The notes under the pieces were generated by a model. It made no database searches. It saw only the letters and a list, made by a program, of their open reading frames with translations, and was not told the DNA's origin. The position numbers were made by a program, and so were the translations under genes. A DNA stretch of 64,000 bases from Zizania palustris (taxonomy: Eukaryota > Streptophyta > Magnoliopsida > Poales > Poaceae). This document shows positions 21,549-33,710 of the stretch, piece by piece. The number at the start of each line of letters is the position of its first letter. Position 1 is the first letter of the stretch. The stretch is taken from NCBI GenBank assembly GCA_019279435.1, contig JAAALK010000867.1, positions 1 through 64,000 of the forward strand, given 5' to 3'.

Positions 21549-23033
21549 TGTTGACACGGAAACGTGCCCCCACACTTGGGTCAGTCCGGCGATCCAAAAG
21601 TGGACGGATACTTAGGGACAGACCTAAGCGTGACGTAGCACCGACGCCGCGTTCCGACTACCCTTAATAGTGATAAGGGGGGGTGGAGTCACAAGGCAAC
21701 CAGATTACACAAAATAATCCAATTAGCCGAAAGAAATAGGTTAAACAGATTTAAAATCAGCAAGCCAGTCGGAGTCCTCCTGGTTCGAAGTCTGATGCGA
21801 AGGGTGCGCCGAAGGGTACCTTCGGCGTCTAGTGCAAAGTACTCCGCCGAAGGGTGCTTCCGCGTTCGGACTGATCCGGTCGAAGGTAGACTCCGAACAG
21901 ATCTGAACACGGTGATCACCTCCAAACAGCGGGGTTCGGCGTGCGATCTCCGATGCAGCGAATTACAGAGTAGTGACGCGAAGGCCACACGCGGGTGCAA
22001 CTTCATCCGTTGCGGAGTATAGCCGTGGCGAAGCCTGTCACGACGAAGTATGCTGGCGAAGCCTGTTGTCGAAGCCTGCGATCCTGTCGAAGGGTGTCGT
22101 GGGGACCTCCGGAACCGATCTCTCAGCTCCGAACACCTTCGGCGAAGGGGCTCCGAACGTGCGAACCTGCAACAAAGATGATGCGAAGTACCAATTCGGC
22201 CTTAGGACCGAATTTTGTGAGGTGTTGCACGGGTGGCGAAGGTAGCAATATATTACGCAGATTAGCGGATACTTCACAGGCGAAATAACAAGGCAATAGC
22301 AATTTGTTACGTAGATTAACGGGTACTTCACAGGCGAAGTACCAAGGCTTACCACTATTCCGTAGTGGCGGACGGAGGGCTTCCAGGCAAACCCATGAAG
22401 AGGTACAGAAAAGTAAAGGTAAATGTAAAGGTACGATCAAAGCATGGCTTTGGTTTGGTTTGAGTTGGGGGGCTCTCCACGCCTGCCAGACCTCTCTATT
22501 TATAGGGGGTAACTCCTAATCTAATCTGCTATTAATCCAGCCGGATAGAGATAAAGATTGAGCTGGAAACGCATCCAACTCTTTCTCTGCTGAGGTGGGC
22601 TTCGGCCAGGCCCGTCGAGGCCCACTCCTCGGGCCGAAGCTTCGTTAGCGTGGGCTTCGGCCAGGCCTGTTGAGGCTCGCTTCTCGGGCCGAAGCTTCGG
22701 TAGCGTGGGCTTCGGCCAGGCCCGTTGAGGCTTGCTCCTCGGGCCGAAGCTTCGGTAGCGTGGGCTTCAGCCAGGCCCATCGAGGCTTGCTCCTCGGGCA
22801 GAAGCTTTAGTAGCGTGGGCCTCCGAAGGCTTCCAAAGCTTCGGTAGCGTGGGCCTCCGAAGGCCTCCTGGCCGAAGCCCATGGGCTGGCAAGAGGCTTT
22901 CGGAGCCCATAGGTTGGTGGGCTTCGGCCCTGTAGGGCTTTGGACAGACTCTGGACATGTGTTCTTTCGGCCCAAATCACCAAAAATTGATATTTTGATA
23001 ATCTAGACATTAATGCCATTTTTGCTATCAACA
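21549..23033 (-). repeat. 5' LTR of element D (1485 bp)
   Basis: On the minus strand it starts TGTTGATAGC at 23033 and ends GTGTCAACA at 21549. Both ends match the LTRs of E (TGTTGACA...TGTCAACA). The flank at 23034 is Sirevirus J integrase sequence. A TATA box on the minus strand is at 22504-22496 (TATAAATAG). Much of the LTR is rich in the words TTCGG and CCGAAG. Confidence 0.9.
22595..22848 (-). repeat. 55-bp tandem repeat in LTR D
   Basis: Units beginning GTGGGCTTCGGCCAGGCC on the plus strand start at 22595, 22650, 22705 and 22760, exactly 55 bp apart; a partial unit starts at 22815 and a shorter one at 22849. Each ends CTCGGGCCGAAGCTTCGGTAGC or close to it. The corresponding parts of the E LTRs (33830-33960 and 38150-38290) have similar words without this regular array. 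Confidence 0.88.
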
Positions 23034-23800
23034 CAGGTCATGAACAAAATGAAAAGCATCATCCTTAGACTCCCAAAAAACCCACAAAAATCAAGAAAAA
23101 TCGTCAACAATCACAAGCGCATACCACTTCCCACCGACTGAACGTACCTGAGCTGGACCAACATTATCCATGTGTAACAACTCTCCTGGGTACAAAGTCA
23201 TCAACTGAGTCACAAGTGCATGAGAAGCAGCAGCCATCTTCCCATGATGACAGGGATGGCAAACTAGATCCTTCTCCATCTTAAGCTCGAGCAATCCTCA
23301 GATGAGGTCCATAGAACAAAGTCTAACTAGCAGATCAAAGCTCAAATGACCTAACCTCCTATGCCAACTCCAGAGCTCAAAAGAGGATCCATCGATCAAA
23401 CAGCGAGAAGGGCCAAAAGAACTAGAGAAATCAATCTGACAAAACTTACCGAAGGGTAAGATCCTGCGAACCAAAGATCCTCTAGAATCAACAACAGAAG
23501 AAATGCCCTTCCTAAAACAAACCTCTAATCCCTCCTCAAGAAGTTGCAAAATAGAAACCAAATTAAAGCCCAAATTTCCAACCAAAGCAACATTCTTCTA
23601 TGATAAATGCTCAGAAATCCGAATTGATCCAAAACTGTCTACCTTTCCTTGACCATTGTTCCCAAAAGTGATGTACTCCTTAGAGCTCGGGGGAGTGAGG
23701 CTGGAGAACCATCTACGATATCCCGTCATGTGGCGAGAGCATACCGAATCCATGATCCATATGTCCTCCAGGCCTCGATCTTGTAAGATCAATGGTCACA
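23034..23800 (-). pseudogene. Protease and integrase N-terminus of element J
   Basis: On the minus strand the protease region reads WIMDSVCSRHMTGY near 23750, the catalytic D-S-G having become D-S-V. It continues SLTPPSSKEYITFGNNG and a stop near 23598. After a short gap NLGFNLVSILQLLEEGLEV follows, then the GAG-pre-integrase HRRLGHLSFDL and CHPCHHGKM, and the integrase core up to GGKWYALVIVDDFS. The sequence leaves off where element D inserted at 23033/23034. Stops at about 23598 and 23298 break it. Confidence 0.88.
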
Positions 23801-26544
23801 AGGGGGAGAAAACGGTTCGACACCAGGTTTAGCAAATGAGCTAAACCAGTGTCGAGCCATCTGCTCAAAGGTAGGAAAGTAGAAAGAATCGTAAGAGTCT
23901 ATACCAAAACACGGCTCAAAGCACGATCCTCTGTTCTGCCTAAAGTCAAGAAGACGAGGTCCAAAGTCGTATCCAGAACGACCTAGAGCTCTACTGGAGC
24001 AAAAACTACACTGGAGGTCCAAAGTCGTCTCCTCTACCACCACCTACATGGCGTGTACTTGCCTCTAGCCTCTCTTTACGTCGAGGAACTCTCATTCTAC
24101 CACCTTCCTTGTAGAACTACTCATGCCCATCTAGAGCTCTCTCTCTACTCTCTCAACTCACTTTCTCCTGAAGAAAAACTCCACAAGATGCCCTGCTCTC
24201 TAACAGAACTCACAATGATAGGTATGCTTATTGAGATGTGGTTGAGGCTTGGGTTTCTTGGCTTGGTGGTGTTTGGTGTTGACTCTTTGGTATGAGTGGA
24301 TCTAGGTAGAGAGTCAAGAGAAGTGTGGAGGTGCTTGGGCTTGGTGATCCAGATAGGCTTCTTGGGTGGAGCTTTAGGTTGTTCTTGGAACACTCCATCC
24401 TTGGGTTGCCAGGCCTAAAAAGACTTAGTGGAGTGAGTCTTGGGATATCTCTCCTCTTGAGTAATCTTACTTCACTCCACTGCACGGCTCAAGACACTCT
24501 CAAAGTCAGCCTTGGTGTAGGTGTAACCTACTCCAAACCCATCCTTCCTCTTGAACTACTTGATCATCATGTCGAGCTAAGGATCTCTGGCACTCACCCA
24601 ACTTAGGATTTGACGGAGGTAACAGTTCTCATTTTGAGCATCAGCTAACTCCTCTCTCAAGGAAGATAGCACCTCCACTTGAGACAAGCAAATCTCACAC
24701 TCTATCAACCTCAACAGACTTCTCAGCTTTCAGTTTGATTAGCTCTAACCTCAGAGACAAGCAGTTCTCACAAACAGTGGCTAGAACTGATAATGTCTCA
24801 AGCTCAAGCTTAGTCTATTATAACTCAGCGTAAACTCTCTATAGCTTGCCCAACTGCTCATCGCCCTTCACTCTCAGCTCAGCTAGATCAGATAAGTGGG
24901 ATGGGCAGTCTCTACAGGGCATGACACTAAGGCATGAACATCTTTCAGCTCTAACTGAGTGCTTTCAAGCTCAGTGGCCAAAGCATCTCTCTCATCTACC
25001 CTCTTAGTGTACCTGGACTTTAGAGTAGTCAGGCCACACAGCAACACCTCGCAGTTAGGGCACTCACTGCTCTCACCCAAGAAAGGGAATGAAGATAGAC
25101 TCTCAAACATGGTATTGGCCATAGCAAGCTCACTCTCATGCTCATGTATCCTGTTCTTAGCCCTCTAAGCAGTTTCTCTCGATATTACAACTCTTTACGG
25201 TTCTCTTCAAGTAATTCAATGACTTCTCATTCATAGGAAGATATACCTTCTCGTCATCGTCATCGTCGAAGTTGTCGGAGGAGCCCTTTTCTTCTTTATC
25301 CCCAAGAGTCATTGAGCAAATGCTCTTGCGGGATTTTCGGCTGGGGTGCGAGCGAGTCTTCGGCTTGTCCCCGAAGGCCATGAAGTAGAGGCCCGCCGGA
25401 TCATCCTTGTCCTTCCCCTTCTTGATCACGATCTCCTCATCACTTAAGCTTGATGAAGAGGAAGAAGAGGATGATCTCTTGGAGTAGCTTCTCTCGATCT
25501 TGACGAAGAAGGCCTTGTCTCGCTTCTTGTTCTTGCTCCGGTAGTCCTTTTGGGCCTTCCGAAAGAACCTCGTCTTGGGCTTGGCATTTGTGAAGGTGGA
25601 TCTATCATGCTTGTTGGAGTCATAGGAGCCACCATCGGTGCCCTTCTTATGTGTGTTCTGCTTGGGGCAGTTGGCGATGAAATGATATAGATCACCACAC
25701 TCAAAGCAAACATGTTTTTTGCCATGTCGTTTGAACATTCTTTTATCATAGAGATGATGAACACGGCTATTGAAAAGACACAGGTCATCATAGACATTCT
25801 TTTATCTAGCAAATCCAATTGGTCCTCGGTGATAGACATCAAAGAGGACAAAGCACAACTCAAAGCAGCAGGATCAGCCGAAGGTGTCGCAAGGGCCAGA
25901 GTTTTTGATCCAGACCCAGTGAGATTTAATCTCAACTGGATATCAACCTCTAAGGACTTGAGCTTCCTAAAAAGCTCTGCGACAGTCAAGGTATCATAGG
26001 AAGCACTCTCAACAATAGAGGATACCTTGATCTCCCGGATCTTAGGGTCTACGGTATGAAGAACCTTGAGTGCATGTTCATGATCTAAGACCAGTTGATC
26101 ACGATCGACCTTGTTGGCCTGAAGCTTGTTAATGATCGACTGAAAGCGACCAAACAAAGCCTCGACAGTCTCTCTCGGCTTTTGTGAGAAATTTTCATAC
26201 TCACGTTGGTAGGTCTGATAGAGCCTAGCCTTGACCTGAGCTGTCCCCTCATGATGTGCCTGGAGGGTAGCCCAGATCTCTCGAGTAGTGTCGAGATGGC
26301 TAACATGATCAAACTCGCTAGGACCTAAACTAGAAAACAGTATGTTCACTGCCTTGTTGTTTAGGTCATGCAAAACGACTATATCAGGGGTAGTATGCTC
26401 TGTAGCCGGAAGCACAGTGAACATGGCATGAACACACATGTCCCAAAGCCCTAAGCTTTGGCTCAATAGATAGGCTCGCATGCGAGTCTTCCAATAGTTA
26501 TAGCCAAAAACCTCAAGGGACAGAACCTTGCTAGCAGAAGTCAT
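23801..26544 (-). pseudogene. Sirevirus Gag of element J
   Basis: It starts at ATG 26544 (MTSASKVLSLEVFGYNYWK). The capsid part is clean to about 25800 (FDHVSHLDTTREIWATLQAH, LYQTYQREYENFS, FGRFQSIINKL). A frameshift near 25790 precedes the knuckle CFECGDLYHFIANC (about 25700-25660) and the serine-rich and acidic blocks. The coiled-coil part (about 25160-24600) is broken by several shifts. Near 24200 the second knuckle reads YHCEFC, an amber at 24202-24200, then RAGHLVEF. The same amber occurs in element C. It is less conserved than C in the coiled coil. Confidence 0.88.
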
Positions 26545-26596
26545 GATCGCTACATTGGGTTAGAACCAGTTAAGGTATGGAAAAACCCTAACCAGA

Positions 26597-26607
26597 CTCT
26601 GATACCA
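26597..26607 (-). other. Primer-binding site of element J
   Basis: On the minus strand AGTGGTATCAGAG follows the LTR end directly, the initiator Met-tRNA type seen in element C. Confidence 0.9.
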
Positions 26608-26609
26608 CT

Positions 26610-27886
26610 TGTAGGACCAAGAGTAGCGACCAGAGGGGGGTGAATGGGCGCCTAAAAATTGTTCAGAATCAATGGCCTTCTCCCAATACCCAACACACCT
26701 CAATAGACAATCAACAGAACCAAAACAAATCACAAGCACTAAAAATAATCGAGGCTAAAAACGACCGGTGACCTAATTGAAAAGACACCTCCAAAGTGTT
26801 TAAAAGCAGATTAAAATCACAGACGATGCATCAAACACATGCAGAATATCCACAATTTACAGGCAGTTCATTAAGTATGAGCAAACACAATATTTAACGT
26901 TTTTAATCTAGACAAAATAAAAGTAGTAAATAAAATGTGCTCAGATATATATCAGTGAATATTAGAAATAAACAAATTGTAGATGCCCGTGGATCAAGAA
27001 ACGAAAACTACTGAGATGTTCTTTACTGTGAGTACCTTCTAGAAGCTGAAGAAATGGAGACTACTCCAGCGGACAGTGCTAAAAAATGCTTTGCAGCGGA
27101 CTGTGCACCTGGGCATCGTGGGGCTCCGCATCCTCGGTTCGATGCAGTGCCTCACGGCTTCGATCGAACACCAAATGCCTGTGGCGCCACCACCGCCGTG
27201 GACTGCTTCAGCCAAAAAGCGCCATGTGCCACCGCTGTTCGGTTCGCATGCGGATGTGTGTGCACCTCTGATTTTTAAAACAGATGAGTTGGTGAAACCC
27301 TAGAGTATACACGCTCTTTTAAAGGCTGTTCAAAAAATAGAAAAGACACAATTACCCCTAGGGTAAAATACATACTGACGCAAAAATAAAACTGCGGGCC
27401 CAATGGGCAAAATAGTAAAATCCTATCTACTGATAGTTGTACTGATGCGGAGCTTTAATAGCCACTACGGTTTCACTTCAAGACTGTTGAATCTCCGATA
27501 GTTTGTCCTGAATTGGTGCGTCGGTTTTACGGTGAAACCGACAAAGTGTCCGCTGTATTCGCACCGAGTACCCGGATTGGGCCGACCCAATTTTGTGGCT
27601 CCCTCATCCCGGCAATCATTCATCGCCTGTTTACCTGTGTCATCCCCGGTGAACAGCCTAGCGGATCCCCTGCCATTCCTAGCCGATGTACCCAGATTGG
27701 GTCGTCCCGACTCCGCGACTCCTCTGCCTGGCAGTCGCTCATCACCCATGTTCCTGAATCACATGCGGCCCAATACACGATAGGTCTCGTCTCGTCTTTG
27801 TCTCTCTCTCTCCTCGTTGACTTCCATTGATAATCACTCATCACTTCTGGAGCCATGAGGCCCATGATCTTCAACATGACTCCCCA
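26610..27886 (-). repeat. 5' LTR of element J (1277 bp)
   Basis: On the minus strand it starts TGGGGAGTCATGTTGAAG at 27886 and ends CTCTTGGTCCTACA at 26610. The CpG-rich repeats are near 27560-27760, and a TATA-like TTTAAAAG lies on the minus strand near 27324-27316. The outer flank (27887 on) is the unassigned block. Confidence 0.88.
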
Positions 27887-28901
27887 ATGGAGTCTTGAGC
27901 TGGTGGGGGCCTAGGACCGGTATAACCGAGTTTGGAGTGAGCTTGGGGCCAAGCCACCTATGCTCCTGTACATGGATGTCCCAGACGTGATTCTAGGGAA
28001 GTGGAAGGCGGACAAGGGGTTTGTAGGGACCCCGAAGCCCCCTTCGAATAAGATTGCCCATAAGCCGAAGAGTCTAGCCTTCTCGGAGCCTCCTTCTGAT
28101 TCTCCAGGGGAGGTGTCGGCCCTCGGATCCACAGCAGGGGGAGGCTAGTTGAAGGGTTCCCAGTAATAGGGCTAGAGGCCCCTACACTGTAGATTGCCGA
28201 CGCGGTGGCGGTAGCAAGATTGATACGGGATGAAGGGGAGAAACCAAGGTGGTGGCTCAATCCCCTAGGTCCACGAGATACTCTAGCGCGGAGTTCTTTC
28301 AGATGTTTGAGCACATCTGCAGCCCGGTGCAGTCCCCGATTAGCCCTTGGGCTAGTACGTTACCCTCTTCGAGCATATCTTGGGTCAACCCAGTGGTACC
28401 TACATTTTTCCCGCATCTCATATGTATCTCAATATGCTTAGGTACCTTGGTGGAGGGTCCTCCAAAGGATCCTTAACCCATTAGGGAGATACCCGAGGCG
28501 AAGGAGGAGCCTCCCGTCATGGTAGTTGATGTGTCAGGGTCTGACGATGGGCCCACTCAGTGGAGGCTTCGGAGGGGGCTTCCCGGTGCTCGGAGACTTC
28601 TTCTCAAGGGATGTCCGGTGGGTGCTAACGAAACTCCCCGTGCTAGCTCTGTTCCTGACTCTGGGGCCTAGCCTTCATGCTATGGTGGAGCCCCTCACTT
28701 AAGTATGTCGTGCCTTGGGTGAAATTGACTAGGTCACCAAGGTAAGTCATTCGGACGGAGTCGAGCTTGGCACTTCCCTTTAACGGGTCGCTTACTAGGT
28801 ACACCAGTCATGGTAACCTTTTGTGGGATTTGTCGAAGCGTTGTTCTTTTACTTACTTTCCTTCGATTGCTCGTAGTTTGTCATCTTATCCAGGGGCTAT
28901 G
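27887..28901. other. Unassigned 1-kb block between elements J and F
   Basis: This is the only stretch not claimed by a recognised element; J inserted at its left edge and F at its right edge. A plus-strand frame from about 28249 to 28672 is open except for one stop at 28474. After that stop it reads EEPPVMVVDVSGSDDG and LRRGLPGARRLLLKG. Another small frame at 27960-28148 has KPPSNKIAHKPKS. The composition is GC-rich and protein-like, but I recognise no family. It may be the tail of an older retroelement or a broken gene. Confidence 0.4.
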
Positions 28902-29581
28902 TGTAACACCCCAAATTTTAGAGCAATAAAATAAATTCAAAAAAATTAGAAATTTTCAGAAAAGATTTATTTTAATTCTCATAAAGTCATAAATTCATAA
29001 GTAAATAGAATCTAGAGAAATAATTCAAATTATGATCTAAAAATTTATATTATGTTCCTAAGGCCAAGATACAATTTAAGGATCAATTTCTGTAATTATT
29101 TTTATTCAGAAAATCAAATTAAATGCTAATGGTCTGCTCCCCGGCCGGCCTAACCCATCCACCACAGCACCCTCTCACTGACAAGTGGGCCCCACCTGTC
29201 GGCACGATCTACCTCGCGCCCGAGGCTTGGACTACCTATCAGCCTCCTCCCCTCACGGCTTACGCACTTAGGCCCACCTATCGGCACCGACCGTTGCGCC
29301 ATTGGACCTCATCCCGTCACTGACCGGTGGCCCCGCCCTGTTAGTCATCTTCAACCACGAGTGCCTGAGATCCCCGGCCACCGCAGTGAAATCCGATCAC
29401 CTCTGTCGTGGTCCCGAGCTCCGGTTAATCGCCGGAATTAAGTCACTGTAATCCTCTGAATGTTTTCCCTTGGATTCCATCGCGATTACTCTGTTTAATC
29501 ATTGTAAATGCCTCGCCGGAGTTAAATCTCTCCCCTTCTCGGTCTTCATTGCACCCGACCACCTCACCATCGCCGGAGCAC

Positions 29582-29588
29582 TATAAAA
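29582..29588 (+). promoter_or_regulatory. TATA box of LTR F
   Basis: The sequence GAGCACTATAAAAGAAACCC lies after a GC-rich stretch, 680 bp into the LTR, which implies a leader of over 2 kb before ORF0. Confidence 0.75.
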
Positions 29589-30042
29589 GAAACCCTCGGC
29601 ACACCGCCTCGAACGCACCTCCCATTTGCCTCCATTAGCCAGAACCAAGTGCCACATTAAGCATTTTCGCACCGCCCCTCTACTCGTCCTCTAGTTGTCG
29701 CTCACCGGGTAGCCTTAGCCATCGCCATCGCCACCGCGACCACCACATGCCCCTGCCATCGTCGAAGAAGACGACCGACATGGGTAATTACCCGTGCCGT
29801 GTCGGACTTGATCCCGACCGCACGATCCCAATCAGACGGCTATGATCATATCGTCTCATGATTTAATCTAGGCCATCTGATCTAGGCAAAGGGGTATCGT
29901 GTAATCTCAGCCGTTGATTTCTATTTAAAACCACCATGCATTCTGTGGCCGCCAGATCTCGATCCAACGGTGATCTGCGATCCGGCTCACATCATAGTGC
30001 GATTGGTCATGGTGAACCCAGTCCACCGTGGACCGAAGGCTG

Positions 30043-30382
30043 AATTAGGATTTAAAATAAATTCCAAAAAATGATTTAAACTTCAAAAATTCATAACTTG
30101 CTCAAATTAACTCCAAATTTGACCATTCAAATTTTAGAAAATTTATCTTTTTATTCTCTTCATGTTCATCCAATAAAATTTATATATTTACTCTGGACAT
30201 TTTATATTATTTAATTAGGATTTAAAATAAAATTGAAGAAATTATTTTATAACTTCAAAAATTCATAACTTCATTAGATTAACTCTAAAAATTACCATTT
30301 TAATTTCAGAAGCTTTATATCATTATTCTCTTCAACTTTGAGCAATAAAATTCATGTGCTTGTATTGTTTTAATTGAATGGT
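30043..30382 (+). repeat. 170-bp tandem duplication in LTR F
   Basis: Two copies start AATTAGGATTTAAAATAAA at 30043 and 30213. Both contain TTCATAACTT, then AACTC and TTATTCTCTTCA, in the same order. A related unit is repeated in LTR A. Confidence 0.8.
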
Positions 30383-31776
30383 ATTTCTCGTTTTATGTAC
30401 CGTAAAGATTATGACGCCATCGAAGAGTCAGAATACTTTCCCGAAGCTCACCCATCTCCTTTAGTTGAACAAGGCAAGTCACCAACCCCATTTTGAACAT
30501 AATGAGCCCAGTTTTCAATTAAATATCGCTAAAACTCATAGGTTATATTTGCATTAGTCAAATGAATAACCCTACATTATATTTATCGGATCCCCGACCT
30601 TGATGTGCAAACCCAAGCCATGCTATAGAACCTGAATTCCTTGTCATCAGTATACTTATTAATATTAGAAGTGTCCAATGTATCGACACAACTGTTATAG
30701 GCTTAAAAATGAGTTGTAGGTACTTGGATTCTGATATATGATCCCCTATGTCTCTCACCATTGGTATTTTGTTGGTCTTGGAATTGGTTTGATAAGTTAG
30801 CATGGTGGGTTCCGGGTGCAAGAGAGGGCATTGGTTAGTCGCACTCGGGGCACTATAAGGACCGGTCTATGGGATTCGTCGCAAAGCAGTTCCGTACCAA
30901 CCACAAGTCTATTGGGTAAGTCTTAACTAGAGGTATGGGTCGTTCCAACCCGAGGCACTATGTGGAGAGGGGCAAGTAGCACCTGCGGGTGGCTTGGGCC
31001 GTGTGGCACAAAAGGGGGTGCGACGTTGGTCCGGTGCGCCGGCATGCCGGCGAAACCTATAGTGTGTGTCGTTGAGTTGCAGCGATTCATGCTAACGGTT
31101 TTGGCATAAGTTCCTGTGACTTGGGTCATTTGACACACTGCGGTGTGCGGGAATGAGTGCCTTGTGGGTACAATGGTACACCTCTGATTAGAGTTAAATC
31201 TTTTCGAAAAGTCGATCCCACGGTTAAGGGAGAGTGGAGTGACATCCCACAGTTAGCTTATGTTTGAGAAGTGTTGCATAATTGTTTGGTCATGTAAGGA
31301 CTGTCGAGCGAGGAGGGCTGATTGTACTCCTCGAGTTAGAAGATGTTGCATCATCCATGATTTAAATATTATGTATGAATAAACCTTACTCGCATTAAAG
31401 GATGCAAGATAAAAATGTACTTTTTCGCACTTTAAACCATTACATCCCTTTGTTATTATCTGGCATTATTATTGCATTTTTCAGTGGCTTGTTGAGTACA
31501 TTCATACTCACCCATTGGAAAAACCATTTAAGAGGCGTACTACGATGAGGATGGTCTGGATTAGCAACCTAGTCAAGGAAGCGGCCTTGGAGAAGATGTT
31601 CATCAAGTTTCTTGTTTTCGTAGTTTCGTTTATTTTAACCTTTGTGTAATATTGTGGTCTGTGAGCTACGAATGTTTGACGTATGTGCATCGTCGTGTGA
31701 TGAACATATTGTGATTATTGAATTTCTATGGAATTTCAATAAAGTATGGGTTTTATTAAATCCAGGCGCTACAAGA

Positions 31777-31796
31777 TGGTTTCAGAGCCGACTTGA
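31777..31796 (+). other. Primer-binding site of element F
   Basis: TGGTTTCAGAGCCGACTTGA follows the LTR end by 3 bp. It matches the A site except for one T in place of A, still of the initiator Met-tRNA type. Confidence 0.88.
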
Positions 31797-31911
31797 CTGT
31801 AGGAAGACAAATGGACCTGCCTTATACTTAGTTTTCTAAAACTATTTTATAAAAATCCATTCCATTATTTTTCCTCTCTTCCTTACTCTTTAAACTTTGG
31901 TTTCTTTATAG

Positions 31912-32740
31912 ATGCCAAGCCATCATGTGCACGGGTACCTTCGGGACCATGACAGATTCGTCCGCGAGCATCGGATGCTCGTCACCTTCCTCGGTTTCAT
32001 CCACGAGCCTCATTTCCATGGATTCTATCCGGATGAGTTTGCGGGCGCTTGCGACGTCACCATCACCATCCGTTCCTCAAGAGAGCACCCTCCCTTCCTC
32101 ACATCCACGATCGGAGGCCCGACCTTTGAGGTGGCATGTCAGCGTGTCGCTTTTCAGGCTCTCACTGAGTTGAGACTGATTTACGATGTCTAGCTCTGAG
32201 ACACTTCCTTCCGCTTCATGCCGACGTGCACCCTTGGAGCCAACCGCAGCATCTACTTCAGCATCATTTCGGACCACGATTCTGTCGTAGCTATAAGCAC
32301 TCGCCTTCTTCAGGCCATGGACCACCTCCACACAGAAGCCGTTCTTGAAGCCGATGATCAGCAAGCCACTATCGACTTCTATCGCCATACTACGACCAGC
32401 CTAATCTGAGAGAATGGGGAGTTAAAGCGCATGGTCATCAAGCTATGACAAAGTGCCACCGAGAATGCCGAGCTCCGACGACAGATTCAGGAACTCAAGA
32501 AAGATATTGAAGAGTTGGCGCCACTACCTCCTCGTAGGAAGAAGGCCATCAGGAAGCCCACACCTCGACCGAAGCGGATCACCCCACCCCCGACACACTC
32601 TAGACATCCCTCCACCAGCACCACCGCTCCAGGAACGGTCATCACCACAGACTCCATGATAGAAAACTTCATCGAGCCTAGTGTCCCCCGAGACGCGCAT
32701 TGGTCAAAGAGCACCGAGACATCCTCTGATGGTGAGTAGT
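31912..32740 (+). pseudogene. ORF0 of element F
   Basis: It starts at ATG 31912 and aligns with the ORF0 of element A: VTFLGFIHEPHFHGFYPDE, FQALTELRLIYDV, LLQAMDHLHTEAVLEADDQQ, TIDFYRHT, a coiled coil with ELRRQIQELKKDIEEL, then RKKAIRKPTPRPKR and a Ser/Thr-rich end at 32740. Four in-frame stops (about 32191, 32197, 32407 and 32446) break it. Its conservation in A and F at the same position shows it is a real element gene, not chance. Confidence 0.82.
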
Positions 32741-32934
32741 AGTCGCTAGACACCGGATGTTTGCTTTTCTTGTTTGTGATACCATCCATAGCGACTTGTG
32801 CTATGGGTGAGATAGAAAATAAGAGCTCAATTGTAAGGAATTTCATATCACATTTAATAACAAAAATATGAGATATTTTGAGTATAATTTTCTAAACCTC
32901 CTCCTGTGATCTTGGGGAAATATCCATCTTCAGA

Positions 32935-33710
32935 ATGTCCAACGAGCAGAACTCATCCTCCACCCCCAACCTACCAAGCCACGTGGTGCCCAATGGAGAA
33001 GTCCCACGGCAATGCCAGACCGGAGCACCCGTTGCCAACATCCCTACCTTGGCCGTGACGATGGCCAAGCAAAACCAACTCATCACCGTGTTGTTGGCTC
33101 AGATGATGCAGTAATAGGCCCACATGCATGAGAAGCAGGCTCAGATAAACCATCTGCACCAATAGCACCACCTAGAGCTACCTCTACGCCCTCAAGCCCC
33201 CGCACCGGCCCTCACCACCCAACTATCAGAATTCCTACGAGTGCAACCTCCCACCTTCTCAAGTACAACCAACCCAATGGAGGCAGGGGATTGGTTGAGG
33301 ATGATCGGGAAGAAGTTGGACCTCCTCCCATGCTCTGACTCGAAGCGAGTGGCCTTCGCCGCCCATCAACTCCAGGGCCCCGCAGCAGAGTGGTGGGATA
33401 ACTACCGGGAGTCCCAACCCGAAGGTCACTTGGTCACTTGGGCGGAATTCTCCACCACCTTCTGTGCCGCCCATGTACCAGCTAGCGTCGTGGCCTAGAA
33501 ATAGCAAGAATTCCGTTACTTGTAGCAGGGAGGCAAGTCAGTCACGGAATACCTCCATGAGTTCAACCGTCTAGCCCATTATGTGCTAGAGGAAGTTTGC
33601 ACTGACGCCACCCGCCAAGCCAAGTTCCTCCGGGGACTGAAGGATGAGCTATCCGTCCAACTTGTCATCGTGGACAATACCAACTTCCAACAGTTGGTGA
33701 ATAAAGCTAT
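32935..33710 (+). pseudogene. Gag of element F, part 1
   Basis: The ATG is at 32935. A short Ser/Pro-rich start is followed by MAKQNQLITVLLAQMMQ and a Q-rich coil with stops at about 33112-33117 and 33163. The capsid fold begins near 33240 with QPPTFSSTTNPMEAGDWL, then AHQLQGPAAEWWDNYRE and VTEYLHEFNRLAHYV. More stops fall at about 33496-33525. The frame runs to FQQLVNKAI, where element E inserted; it resumes at 39542 with IQETEQNLLDLKKRK. Confidence 0.88.

Larger units (their letters stand above)
15784..23033 (-). mobile_element. Element D: Tat-clade Ty3/gypsy, 5' LTR to second RNase H, truncated
   Basis: On the minus strand the order is LTR (23033-21549), a primer-binding-like site, gag, protease, RT, RNase H and a second, archaeal-type RNase H; the last marks the Tat clade. 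Integrase, 3' region and 3' LTR are absent. D sits inside minus-strand copia element J on its right, but on the left it abuts plus-strand copia C, so the left boundary is a rearrangement or deletion, not a clean insertion end. Confidence 0.88.
23034..27886 (-). mobile_element. Element J: Ty1/copia Sirevirus, 5' half
   Basis: Minus-strand order: LTR (27886-26610), initiator-Met-type primer-binding site, gag, protease and the start of integrase, up to element D. The other half is missing: left of D the copia sequence (C) runs in the opposite direction. The LTR is shorter (1277 bp) and clearly diverged from the B/C LTR. Confidence 0.9.
28902..31773 (+). repeat. 5' LTR of element F (2872 bp)
   Basis: It starts TGTAACACCCCAAAT and ends AAATCCAGGCGCTACA, 3 bp before the primer-binding site. 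The last few hundred bases align with LTRs A and H but are clearly diverged. An AATAAAG motif lies about 35 bp from the end in all three. Inside are a TATA box (29582) and a 170-bp tandem duplication. Confidence 0.9.

Noticed and set aside
22595..22848. CRISPR-like array
   Set aside because: The 55-bp units are direct tandem copies without variable spacers and sit in a plant LTR.
23091..23294. Separate gene for a small zinc protein
   Set aside because: It is the GAG-pre-integrase/integrase start of element J, collinear with C at 14340-14540.
28892..28901. Target duplication of F (GGCTATG next to the LTR start)
   Set aside because: The 3' end of F is not in the window, so no partner copy can be checked; GCTAT next to E is a chance likeness.
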